Shown here piece by piece: positions 1 to 8,063 of a DNA stretch of 12,399 nucleotides (its first letter is position 1; each line of letters starts with the position of its first letter). A model generated the notes under the pieces. It was given only the letters and a program-made list of their open reading frames with translations. It had not been told where the DNA came from and made no database searches. Where the stretch lies: positions 1 through 12,399 of the forward strand of contig CAUGRT010000054.1 of NCBI GenBank assembly GCA_959602045.1, given 5' to 3'. The stretch comes from an uncultured Clostridia bacterium (GTDB lineage: Bacteria > Bacillota > Clostridia > UBA1381). A program made the position numbers and the translations under genes.

Positions 1-1126
1 AGACTTGCATTGTTTTGGGTTTGGAGTTTGTACCGGTGCCTAATTGGATGGCGTCGATTTCAATAGTACTCTCATCACTTACTGTTCGAGCATTATAGCC
101 ACCGGCAAAACCATCTGATGTCTGTGCACCACAACCGACAGCACCACCGGAAACAGAAAATGTTTTTGAACCCACTGCTGCACCGTCAGAAGTTTGAGAA
201 TCCCTTCCTACCGCGGCGCCATCCTTTGATCTTGCCATACTTCCGACTGAACCGCCATATTCAGTCCAAGTACTCACTCCTGCTGCTCCACCTTGAATTG
301 CACTTGAACCTTGTCCAATTGCGCCACCTTCTCCGCCGACAGCGGCATACTGTCCGCCCTCAAATCCTCCATATTCAGTTTCTTTATCCGCCTTTTCATC
401 TAAGGCAGCCATCACACCACTTGACGTAACCGGATTCATGCTCCCCACTGTCGGCGTATCATCAAATGTAAGCTTATCCTGTTTATATGCCAAATCCATC
501 TTTGTAGCATAATCGCCAACATCCTGTTTCCCGGTCAAAGCCGTTTCCACATCCGCAAAGCTGTCAATGTCTGTACCGTCCTTAATCGCCGCAATGTCGG
601 CTTCTCTGGCGGCTGTTTCGGCTTCTACGGCGGCTTTGTCTGCTTTGCCGTTGATGGTATCGGTCATGGCTTTATCCGCGGCTGTGCGTGCGGTTTCCTC
701 CGCCGTAAGCCGTTTGCTTAGCGTATCATCCGCGGTTTTGCGGTTGGTTTCCTCATCCTCGATTTTGTCCATGAGCTGCTCATATACCGATGGTGTCGGC
801 TCTGACGGTGTTTCTCCGGGGGTGTAGCCGGATTGCTGCACGCATAAATACGCCGTATCGGTTGTAATCCGTACACCGTTGCGCACGCCGAACACCGACA
901 CACCGAACCGCCCCGAAATCACCTCATGTGGTACGGTGCAGGAATCGTTTGTGAGTATCACCTCATAAGTACCGCCCTTACCGGAAAAGATCGCGGTTTT
1001 TGCCGTACCGTCCCAATCCTCCGAAAACCCGAATTGCGCCGTCAGATAGCGGACGCTATCGGAAATGATGGGGCGATTGTTGGCGTAAAAAATTTTTTGG
1101 TTTTCAATGTTAAAAAATAAATTCAT
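1..1126 (-). CDS. Baseplate upper protein / tail fibre, partial (3' end outside window)
   Basis: Start ATG at 1126 follows a strong AAGGAGGG site that begins right at the stop of the preceding gene. The frame stays open for 375 codons to the window edge, so the C-terminus is missing. Layout by residue: 1-97 is a compact domain resembling the N-terminal baseplate-attachment domain of Gram-positive phage upper baseplate (BppU-like) proteins, including FYANNRP and CTVPHEV; 98-114 is a Pro/Thr/Glu linker; about 115-190 is Ala/Glu/Lys-rich and probably coiled coil; 199-250 carries the KQDKLTFDDTPT and NPVTSSG segments typical of phage fibre stalks; 269-352 holds an exact 12-residue Ala-Val-Gly repeat; then AIQLGTGTN, a motif I associate with Clostridia prophage fibres. 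It probably projects from the tail tip and contacts the host surface. Receptor and full length cannot be known from this window. Confidence 0.8.
   Translation of the reverse strand, partial: MNLFFNIENQKIFYANNRPIISDSVRYLTAQFGFSEDWDGTAKTAIFSGKGGTYEVILTNDSCTVPHEVISGRFGVSVFGVRNGVRITTDTAYLCVQQSGYTPGETPSEPTPSVYEQLMDKIEDEETNRKTADDTLSKRLTAEETARTAADKAMTDTINGKADKAAVEAETAAREADIAAIKDGTDIDSFADVETALTGKQDVGDYATKMDLAYKQDKLTFDDTPTVGSMNPVTSSGVMAALDEKADKETEYGGFEGGQYAAVGGEGGAIGQGSSAIQGGAAGVSTWTEYGGSVGSMARSKDGAAVGRDSQTSDGAAVGSKTFSVSGGAVGCGAQTSDGFAGGYNARTVSDESTIEIDAIQLGTGTNSKPKTMQV
71..322 (-). repeat. Protein-level 12-residue repeat in the fibre gene (YadA-like beta-roll)
   Basis: Seven consecutive units place a small residue, then usually Val or Ile, then Gly at exactly 12-residue spacing: residues 269-271, 281-283, 293-295, 305-307, 317-319, 329-331 and 341-343 of the partial fibre protein. 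The best units read AVGRDSQTSDGA, AVGSKTFSVSGG and AVGCGAQTSDGF. Regular (A/S)(V/I)G repeats followed by Ser/Thr/Asp/Gly turns resemble the head beta-rolls of YadA-type trimeric adhesins, whose units are usually nearer 14-15 residues. The fold is inferred; the period is read directly. Confidence 0.75.
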
Positions 1127-1141
1127 CTTTTTTCCCTCCTT

Positions 1142-1996
1142 TTAACAGAATGTAATCACACAGTAGACATTCGCCATCATGGCGGAATCGCTCTGAGTGT
1201 AAATCTTGAAATACCCGTCAGAATATTCGAACGATATTTGATAGCGCATACTGCCGGTTATGTCAAGGCTTGTATAGCTTTCGCCGCTATATGTGGTATA
1301 AGTATTGGTTTGTAGGTTATATAATACGGTTTCGCCGTACCGATTCCCAAAATCCAAATCGCTCCGGTCATAGCCTTTATCACGCAAGCTGATTACGGCA
1401 TAATGATAGGGGATAGCTGTGCCGGAAGTCAGCAGCTGGGCTTGATTTACCAGTGTTTTTTGAGGGGACACCGACCACACTCCCGACAAATCCACAGTAG
1501 TGGATAGATTCGAAGCTAACGCAGTGCGCCCCTGCGCATATTGCCTTGTGGATGTCATATTCCCCTCGGAATCAAACCGCGCCAATTCAACAGACTGCTC
1601 ATAGGACGCTATCTTTGATTCAGATGTGTACCGTAAAAATACATTTCCGTCATTGGCTCGAACCAACCGCAAATAAGTATCTTCGCCGGTGATTTTATCA
1701 ATGTTCAGAGATTTTTTAGAGCGAACCTTTGAACCGTCCCCGAAAATCGCAACGCCCGATTTAACCGTGATACTGTTTGTAAAGGAAGCAACCTCAAACT
1801 CATCCAACAAGCCGGGAATGATTCCGGCGGTGGCTAAATCCTCTGTGATTTGGTTCAATGCGTCCGCTCCGAATTTGGTTTCTGTAAATGTGAATGTGGA
1901 ATTGCCTAAATCAATCGCGATATTGGCTAAGTCAGTGGTTGTAACAGCAGCGTCATACATAATCGTGCTGCTGGATGTCAGATTAATGTCACTCAT
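1142..1996 (-). CDS. Tail-tip structural protein of unknown function, 284 aa
   Basis: I do not recognise this family. ATG at 1996 is preceded by AAGGAG (2005-2010 region) and starts five bases after the hub gene ends. The protein has no signal peptide or membrane segment. Residues 1-60 (MSDINLTSSSTIMYDA onward) are Ser/Thr-rich and acidic; the middle is mixed with scattered charges; residues about 200-284 are rich in Tyr, Ser and Thr (LQTNTYTTYSGESY, MRYQISFEYSDGYF), suggesting beta strands, and end in VYCVITFC. Lying between the Gp37-like hub and the fibre gene, it is probably a baseplate or fibre-adaptor component or a carbohydrate-contacting accessory protein. That role rests on position and composition only. 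Confidence 0.75.
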   Translation of the reverse strand: MSDINLTSSSTIMYDAAVTTTDLANIAIDLGNSTFTFTETKFGADALNQITEDLATAGIIPGLLDEFEVASFTNSITVKSGVAIFGDGSKVRSKKSLNIDKITGEDTYLRLVRANDGNVFLRYTSESKIASYEQSVELARFDSEGNMTSTRQYAQGRTALASNLSTTVDLSGVWSVSPQKTLVNQAQLLTSGTAIPYHYAVISLRDKGYDRSDLDFGNRYGETVLYNLQTNTYTTYSGESYTSLDITGSMRYQISFEYSDGYFKIYTQSDSAMMANVYCVITFC

Positions 1997-2001
1997 TTTC
2001 T

Positions 2002-2991
2002 TTACTCCTTTATGTAATCCTCAAAGGTCGGGTTCTCGATGTTTGAGATTCCTTCGTAGGATAGAAATATGCTTTTTACGGTCTTTGTGTACACTTGCCC
2101 ATCAATTTGTACTCTTAAAATATCGCCTACATCGTAATCCGCCCCATATGCAATATCCCGTGTTTTTCCGTCTACGGTAATTCGGGTATACAGTGCGTTG
2201 ATTTCCTCCTGTGCCGACGCGGCATTGTCGGAGGATAGCACAACGTAGTTGTCATAGATGGTCGTGGCGGTTTCGGTTGCGGAGGTGACTTTCGTCCAGT
2301 TTCCTGTTGTGACATCTTTATAGTACCCGACTCGCACCGCTGCCGATTGGTCGCAGTCTTGAACCACATCATAAAAATTCAAGTTTCCGGGAGCAATCAG
2401 CAAGCTGTTTTCCTTTCGCTTTTTCAAGGTCAGAGTAAATCGTCCTTTAGTGAAATCCGGTTCAATGTCATATCCGAGATCATCATATTCCAGAATTTTT
2501 TGAAGCCATTCATCGCCCGGGGTCGGGTCGGTGATTTCCTTAAAATTCCGCGTACTTCCTACTGCGCTGGAATTGTTATAATTCAGCCAAATAAACATGC
2601 CTTTATTGAACATTGCAGCCAATGTATTTTTTACGTAAGAACTTACATCGGTTTTTGTTGCCGCCGTGGGTAAAATTAACTGCTTATGCAGCAGATAATT
2701 CAGCGAATACCCGAAAACCGTAGTAGTATGATTTTCGTCAAACATCCAGCTTGTCAGAACACCCGAAAATGTTTTACAATACACAATTACCGTGATATTG
2801 CTTTTCATTTTATCCCGGATGAGATTGGTTAGAATAGTATCGAAAAACTTGATTTCGATTTTTCCGTTGCCACGAAATTCCTTTGTGGCGTTTGCCGAAA
2901 TATATCCCCGTTCGGCAGAGTATGCCGGGAGGATGTGCATAAGCTTGATTTGACTGTTTGTACATTCATAAAACTTTAAATCCATATTCAT
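2002..2991 (-). CDS. Siphovirus ReqiPepy6 Gp37-like tail hub protein
   Basis: About 329 aa. The sequence resembles the Gp37-like family of Gram-positive siphoviruses, which follows the distal tail gene and is thought to form the tail hub or tip. Family-like features are an N-terminal beta-rich half (MDLKFYECTNSQIKL), a central helical segment ending in WLQKILEYDDLGYDIEPDF with a following RFTLTLKKR strand, and the C-terminal YGADYDVGDILRVQIDG followed by NPTFEDY near the end. It lacks the long C-terminal lytic or collagen-like extension seen in many Tal proteins, so no peptidoglycan hydrolase is seen here. The frame extends back to 3060, but ATGs at 2997, 2991 and 2985 are likelier. I chose 2991 because it gives a TGATG overlap with the distal tail gene; 2985 has GGTGA five bases upstream and is almost as likely. 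Confidence 0.75.
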   Translation of the reverse strand: MNMDLKFYECTNSQIKLMHILPAYSAERGYISANATKEFRGNGKIEIKFFDTILTNLIRDKMKSNITVIVYCKTFSGVLTSWMFDENHTTTVFGYSLNYLLHKQLILPTAATKTDVSSYVKNTLAAMFNKGMFIWLNYNNSSAVGSTRNFKEITDPTPGDEWLQKILEYDDLGYDIEPDFTKGRFTLTLKKRKENSLLIAPGNLNFYDVVQDCDQSAAVRVGYYKDVTTGNWTKVTSATETATTIYDNYVVLSSDNAASAQEEINALYTRITVDGKTRDIAYGADYDVGDILRVQIDGQVYTKTVKSIFLSYEGISNIENPTFEDYIKE

Positions 2992-3884
2992 CACCATTCC
3001 GTAGATATGTATTCCGGACTGTACACCACCCATACTGAGAGCGTATCGGAGGTTTGACAAGTCAGCGTGATTTTATTGTAGCCGGGTTTTAAAATAAAGT
3101 CGCTGAGAAATGTCCGGTCTGTAATCGTGTTGGTAATATCGCCGCTGCGTGTGCTTTCTATCTGCCGGTGCTTTAAGTCGAATTTGATAGTTTCACCCGG
3201 ATAAACGCGGTCGGGCAGCTCAATTACTGCCCGTTCCGTTCCGTCCGATTCCGATAGCGTGACTGTGACCGTCCATGTGGTACTGCTTGTGGATTCGGAT
3301 AGGTTTTCAATATAAAGTGTGGGATAGACACCGCGGATTCCGCCCATCTCAAACTCCAGCTCCTTGATTCGACGCGTTGCCATGCCGGAATCAACGGTGG
3401 TTAAGCTTACGATAGGTTTATTTTTGGAACCTTTGAGGTTCGGCCATAAGTCCTCCAAACGAAACACATAAGCCACCACATCCTCATAGTCCAGAAAATA
3501 CGGATAATCCGCAATAAACTGCACCGCAAACGGAATCACATCACATCCGGCAGACCGCTTAACATCGGACATGGCATAGAATTTACACGGAATCCGCCGT
3601 TTTTGCGTATCAAATTCAAAATACAGTGTTCCATCGGCGTATACGATGTCGAGGAAATTTTCAAGCTCGGTTTGACCGCCGTACAAGTCCCCGGCAAGCG
3701 TGATAATTCGTGCCGAATCCTTGCGGTCGGTGGTCTTTTGCCCCGGCTGCCCGGTATAGTCGATAGTGTTGTATTTTCTGTCCGGGATTCCGATTCCGGA
3801 TAATTCCGTTAAGTTTGCAATTTTACTGTCCCCGCCACCGAACTCAATCTGCCCGGCGGTGGATTCATATAGGACGCGAAACAT
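2991..3884 (-). CDS. Distal tail protein (Dit), phage tail family
   Basis: 297 aa. Dit proteins form a hexameric ring joining the tail tube to the hub and baseplate. Position immediately after the tape measure gene and before the hub is diagnostic. The N-terminus (LTELSGIGIPDRKYNTID, then GQKTTDRKD and ARIITLAGDLYGG) and the segment LYFEFDTQKRRIPCKFYAMSDV with VIPFAVQFIADYPYF match the N-terminal tail-tube-like domain of this family. The remaining residues, about 145-297, are beta-rich and would be the C-terminal galectin-like part. ATG at 3884 has GGAGTG about six bases upstream, and only four bases separate it from the tape measure stop. The gene ends in TGA at 2991-2993, overlapping the likely hub start. 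Confidence 0.85.
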   Translation of the reverse strand: MFRVLYESTAGQIEFGGGDSKIANLTELSGIGIPDRKYNTIDYTGQPGQKTTDRKDSARIITLAGDLYGGQTELENFLDIVYADGTLYFEFDTQKRRIPCKFYAMSDVKRSAGCDVIPFAVQFIADYPYFLDYEDVVAYVFRLEDLWPNLKGSKNKPIVSLTTVDSGMATRRIKELEFEMGGIRGVYPTLYIENLSESTSSTTWTVTVTLSESDGTERAVIELPDRVYPGETIKFDLKHRQIESTRSGDITNTITDRTFLSDFILKPGYNKITLTCQTSDTLSVWVVYSPEYISTEW

Positions 3885-3888
3885 AGTA

Positions 3889-6800
3889 TCACTCCGTTCT
3901 GTATTTATTGATTTTCTCGGCAGATTTCAACGCAAGCAGCTGCGCCTGTGTGCTTTCTCCTGCCGATGGCTGTACATAATATGCGGTATTATAGGTGTTT
4001 CCTCCGGACGCTCCGACCGGTAACGCTGTCGGGAACATCACCGAGATTTCCGCTTGAATTTGTGACTTTATATCTGCAAGGGCGCGCTTTAATTCATCCT
4101 TGAATCCTCTGCCGAACTCCGCCGCGCTCTCGGTTCCCGTATCATAAAGCTCGCCCGGGATTTCGCCAAATTCACTCAAAACAGAAGCCGCCAATTTATC
4201 CGTTTCCGTTTCGTAAAATTCTGCGCTGATTCGTTCCTTTTCTTCCTGCAACGCTCGCCAATCCGCGATGTATTTCTTCAAGTCCTCCGGGTCAGCATTA
4301 ATGAACGTTTCGGCAAACAATATGCCCTCGTCCATAGACATATCCCGTGCCATTTCGAAAAACTCATATGGAAGTCCCTCGATCTGCTTCATCTTCAGAA
4401 GCGTATCGGCGTATTTGCGGTAGGCTTCGCGCGGCTTGGTTAAGTCAGCCAATTCGCCGGTCGTAACGTCAAAGCCTTTATCCACACGATCCTCCCAGAC
4501 CAGATCGGCATAATGGACGGAATGAGTTTTTATCAGTTCCTCATCCTCGCTGAGCTTGTCAATCATGCTTTGCCGTCCGTCTGTGATTTTTCCGGCATAA
4601 TCCTGCGCGGTTTTCAGAGATTTTTCGTATAGCTCCTTTTCCTTATCCGCGCATTTTTTGAGGATTTCAAGGTATTGGTCGCGCCCAGATTCTTCCGCTT
4701 TCAAGATGTACTCTTGTTTGATTTTTTCGATTTCTTCGGCATCCTCGGCGTTTTCGATTTTTTCCTCATATTCGCGGTCATAGGCTTCGTCCTCGATCCG
4801 CTGTTTTTCACGCTGATAAACTTGTTCGCAGTTTAATAGCCGCTCATTGGCGTTGTACATTGCGTACCATGCAATCCGGGCATTATCTTCCAGACCGTCC
4901 GCCAGACCTAAAATGACGTTTTTACCGATGTCGGCAAAGACACGCGAGGGCGAATGAATATCCAACTGTGATCTTGTTACCTTAGCTATCGTTTCCGAGA
5001 TCATTACCGCAACAGAGATTAATGTTGGTAATTTGGAGTTCATGCCGTTGATTAAGCCTTGAACCACGTTTGCACCGACATTGTACAGATTGGTGCTTGC
5101 CACGATGGAAACAATGCTCTGCATAGCAGAACTTACCGCGGATTTGATTTGTTCCAGACCGCTTGTAAAAGCCGTTTGTACCGCTGTGATTTGTTCTGTA
5201 GCAATAGTCGGGAGCTGGCTTAGCTTCTCCTGGGTAGCGGTGGTGATGGAGGTCATGACGGAATCCACATCCGTTGTCAGCTGATTCATCGGCTCGAATG
5301 CCGCTACCGTGCTGTTGACAATATCGGTTGCCGCTCCGGTCACCGCCGAACTGCCCCCGGAAAGACCTCCGGCAAGGTTGGACGCGGATGTACTTCCGAT
5401 GTCGGTCGTTTGTTCGATTCCGGTTAAGGCTTGCAGTGCGCTGTCGGTGGTTTGCTGTGCGGTATCGGGAATACTGAAACCCTCAAACCCGGACGCGAGA
5501 TTCTCCGCCGCGGTTTCACCGATTGCGGTCGTTTCCTGCAACCCGGAAAAGCCGTCCAGTCCGGCTTGTGCCGCTGCGCTTGCGCTGGCGTTAATGCCGC
5601 TCTGTCCGGCACTGATTCCGCTTTCTACGCCGCTTGCGGTTTCCTGCCCGGCTTCTTGACCGCCGCTGAAAAGACCGCTGATACCGTTGATTAATCCACT
5701 GCCGATACCTTGCACAATTTGCAAACCGACATCAAGCCAGTTTGTATTGAGTATGGTGTCAATAATAGCAGCTATCAATTGCGGAACAGCGGCTATTAAT
5801 TGCGGAATTGCCTGTATAAGACCGATTGAAAGCGCCATGACAATCTGTACCGCCGCTTGTGTAATCTGCCCTAAATTGGAGATAATCCCTTGTATTAAGG
5901 ATATAACAAGTTGTATACCGCCTTGTATTACCATGGGGAGCATAGTAACAATGCTTTGTACTGCGGAGGTAATTAGTTGTGTCCATCCTTGTACAACAAG
6001 GGGGATACTACTAATTATTCCTTGCACCAATGCCATAACGAGCTGCAACCCTGATTGCAGTATAGAGGGTAATGCGCTTATAATACCTTGCTCCAAGTAG
6101 AATATAGCCGATATGGCGGATTGGTATATAACTGTTGCATTTTGAGATATTCCCTGCACTAAAGCTTGAATCAGTTCAAGACCTACGCCGATAATGGTGG
6201 GGATTCGTTCGGAAAATCCGGTTGAGAGGTTTGTTATGGCTTCTGCCGCTGTTTGCATCATCAACGGCAAACCGCTTGTTATCCCTTGCGCCAATCCTGT
6301 GATTAAATCCAGACCTACCAATAAAATCTGTGGAATACAAGTTACTAAGGTATTGAAAGCCTGTGTAACACCATCAACCAAACAGGGGGTAAGGGCTGTA
6401 AGCAGTCCCGGCAGAGCGTTCATCAGACTGTTTATAATTGCAGTTACGGCATTGAGCAGTTCCGGAAGTACCGTACTGATTAATGTCGGCAGTTCTTGCG
6501 CAATAATAGGCGCTAACCCCTCTATCAAGTTCGCAACGCCTTTTAATGCGCTTTCAACAGCCGGAATAACATTTTCCCCGAATGTCAGTGCCGATTGAAC
6601 CAGTGCATCTAAGCTTCGGTCAAAATCTTCTCCGCCGGTCGTTAGGGCAACAAGCATATTGCACCATGAAGCTTTCATCGCTGCCGCTGAACCTTGTATG
6701 GTGTGTTCGGCTTCGGCTGCTGTTGTACCGGTGATTCCCATGCTTTCTTGAATTGCATGGATTGCTTCGGTAATATCCGCAAAGGAAGATAGATCAAATT

Positions 6801-8007
6801 TCTTGCCTGTCAACTGTTCGGCATCGGAAAGAAGCCGCTGCATTTCTTCCTTTGTACCGCCATATCCCAATTTCAAGTTATCCAACATGGTATAGTTTTG
6901 CTTGGCAAAGCCCTGGTATGCCATCTGGATGCTTGCCATGTCAGTACCCATTTTATTAGCGTTATCTGACATGTCGATAATTGCTCTGTCGGCATATTGC
7001 GCCGCTTGTTCCGTATCACCGCCTAAGCTCTGTAAAAGGCTTGCTGAAAAGCTGGTAACGGTGTCCATGTATTCATTTGCGGAAAGCCCGGCAGTTTGAT
7101 AAGCATTATTGGCATAAGCCTGAACCTGCCCGGCGCTGTCCTTAAACAGCGTTTCCACACCGCCGACCAATTGTTCATAATCGCCAAATGCCGATACGGA
7201 TTTCGCTACCAGAGTTCCTGTCATTGTGGCGGCTGCCGCTGCGGCTACGCCTACGCCTTTAACGGCGGTTTGCAGCGCACTGCCTAATCCCTGCGCAACC
7301 GTTTTCCCGGCTGACGCTGCCAAACTTCCGATTTTGGATAAACCGCTGTGCAGCGCGCCAAAGGTCACGCCGGCAACTTTTTTCAGAGCGGCAAAAAGTC
7401 CGGACGCACCGGATTTTCCATCCGTGAACCGATCTTTTACACTTTTCAGACCGCTTACAATGCTGTTGAGCTTGATACTTGCAAATTCTTTTGTATGCTG
7501 CGCTAAGCTTTTGATAGAATTGACCGTACCGGCTACGCTGATTTTTCCGATATTCTTTAAGCTTGCAGCAAAGCCGCTGACACCGCTCTTTCCCTCGGTG
7601 AGGGTAGTTTTTAATTGCTGAAAGCTTTCGGACAGCCCCGACAGTTTTTGTTGCGCAAGCGCCTTTAAAGACGCGGCAAACAGTGAGGTTTGAAGCTTTG
7701 CACCGGTCAAACCGTCAATTATGCTGCTTTTTAAGGTACTCCCGATGTTTTGCAGACCGCTCGGAATACTCTTAATATCCTGCCATCCTCGGTTAAAAGA
7801 CTGTATGGCATTTTGGGCGCGGTTGGTGGTTGTCACGATGTTATTCAACGGGGCAACCATGCCGTTTGCGGAGGTCGTAGCCTGTGCGGCTGCTTTGCCG
7901 ATTTCCTTTAAGCTGTTGGACGCGGTACTGCTGAGCTTACTGACTGTATTTTTAAATTGGCTGTCATCGCCGGTTATTTTAATTTTGATTTCGCCGCCGT
8001 CTGCCAT
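3889..8007 (-). CDS. Phage tail tape measure protein, TP901 type
   Basis: 1372 aa, the largest gene in the window; it sets tail length and is chaperoned inside the growing tube. At roughly 1.5 angstrom per residue, as seen in other siphoviruses, the tail would be near 200 nm (inference). In order: residues 1-75 charged and coiled; about 95-255 a Lys/Ser/Gly-rich region with duplicated GKSG modules at 137-154 and 195-212; 274-396 the TP901 core (FGDYEQLVGGVETLF through NLKLGYGGTKEEM); about 485-785 a very hydrophobic stretch with a 22-residue repeat; about 785-900 Gly/Ser/Ala-rich; the DIHSPSRVF motif near 1016-1024; about 1051-1151 highly charged coiled coil; C-terminus with NTYNTAYYV. I see no lysozyme or peptidase domain. 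ATG 8007 was chosen because GGTGAT lies just upstream; a GTG at 8049 would add 14 unsupported residues. Confidence 0.92.
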   Translation of the reverse strand: MADGGEIKIKITGDDSQFKNTVSKLSSTASNSLKEIGKAAAQATTSANGMVAPLNNIVTTTNRAQNAIQSFNRGWQDIKSIPSGLQNIGSTLKSSIIDGLTGAKLQTSLFAASLKALAQQKLSGLSESFQQLKTTLTEGKSGVSGFAASLKNIGKISVAGTVNSIKSLAQHTKEFASIKLNSIVSGLKSVKDRFTDGKSGASGLFAALKKVAGVTFGALHSGLSKIGSLAASAGKTVAQGLGSALQTAVKGVGVAAAAAATMTGTLVAKSVSAFGDYEQLVGGVETLFKDSAGQVQAYANNAYQTAGLSANEYMDTVTSFSASLLQSLGGDTEQAAQYADRAIIDMSDNANKMGTDMASIQMAYQGFAKQNYTMLDNLKLGYGGTKEEMQRLLSDAEQLTGKKFDLSSFADITEAIHAIQESMGITGTTAAEAEHTIQGSAAAMKASWCNMLVALTTGGEDFDRSLDALVQSALTFGENVIPAVESALKGVANLIEGLAPIIAQELPTLISTVLPELLNAVTAIINSLMNALPGLLTALTPCLVDGVTQAFNTLVTCIPQILLVGLDLITGLAQGITSGLPLMMQTAAEAITNLSTGFSERIPTIIGVGLELIQALVQGISQNATVIYQSAISAIFYLEQGIISALPSILQSGLQLVMALVQGIISSIPLVVQGWTQLITSAVQSIVTMLPMVIQGGIQLVISLIQGIISNLGQITQAAVQIVMALSIGLIQAIPQLIAAVPQLIAAIIDTILNTNWLDVGLQIVQGIGSGLINGISGLFSGGQEAGQETASGVESGISAGQSGINASASAAAQAGLDGFSGLQETTAIGETAAENLASGFEGFSIPDTAQQTTDSALQALTGIEQTTDIGSTSASNLAGGLSGGSSAVTGAATDIVNSTVAAFEPMNQLTTDVDSVMTSITTATQEKLSQLPTIATEQITAVQTAFTSGLEQIKSAVSSAMQSIVSIVASTNLYNVGANVVQGLINGMNSKLPTLISVAVMISETIAKVTRSQLDIHSPSRVFADIGKNVILGLADGLEDNARIAWYAMYNANERLLNCEQVYQREKQRIEDEAYDREYEEKIENAEDAEEIEKIKQEYILKAEESGRDQYLEILKKCADKEKELYEKSLKTAQDYAGKITDGRQSMIDKLSEDEELIKTHSVHYADLVWEDRVDKGFDVTTGELADLTKPREAYRKYADTLLKMKQIEGLPYEFFEMARDMSMDEGILFAETFINADPEDLKKYIADWRALQEEKERISAEFYETETDKLAASVLSEFGEIPGELYDTGTESAAEFGRGFKDELKRALADIKSQIQAEISVMFPTALPVGASGGNTYNTAYYVQPSAGESTQAQLLALKSAEKINKYRTE
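5803..6354 (-). repeat. 22-residue hydrophobic repeats in the tape measure protein
   Basis: In the 1372-aa numbering, a (Q/T)(G/S)(I/F/L)-like triplet recurs every 22 residues at 574, 596, 618, 640, 662, 684, 706 and 728, with a Pro about five residues later in most units. Every second unit is closest, giving a 44-residue super-repeat with GLDLITGLAQGI, GLELIQALVQGI, GLQLVMALVQGI and GIQLVISLIQGI. Tape measure proteins of other phages are known to hold 11-residue-based repeats; 22 is twice that. Many Ile codons here are ATA, and the DNA looks more AT-rich than the flanks. Confidence 0.8.
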
Positions 8008-8063
8008 TGTTATCACCATCCTTTTGTCATAGGAATAAAACAAAGGCACGAGGCACGCTTAGT

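Noticed and set aside
1689..2180. 163-codon plus-strand frame across the unknown tail gene and the hub gene
   Set aside because: Crosses a gene junction on the other strand and has no recognisable content; a chance open frame.
5687..6100. 137-codon plus-strand frame opposite the tape measure repeats, Ile/Cys/Pro-rich
   Set aside because: It is an antisense shadow of the hydrophobic repeat; its Cys richness comes from reading GCA/ACA-type codons backwards. No ribosome binding site and no domain.
7226..7621. 131-codon plus-strand frame opposite the tape measure N-terminal region
   Set aside because: Composition (Ala, Pro, Leu) is that of an antisense reading of an Ala/Ser/Lys-rich gene; the opposite-strand gene is certain.
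8008..8049. GTG start at 8049 for the tape measure protein
   Set aside because: ATG 8007 has a GGTGAT site and begins MADGGEIKIKI, a normal tape measure start; the extra 14 residues have no site upstream.
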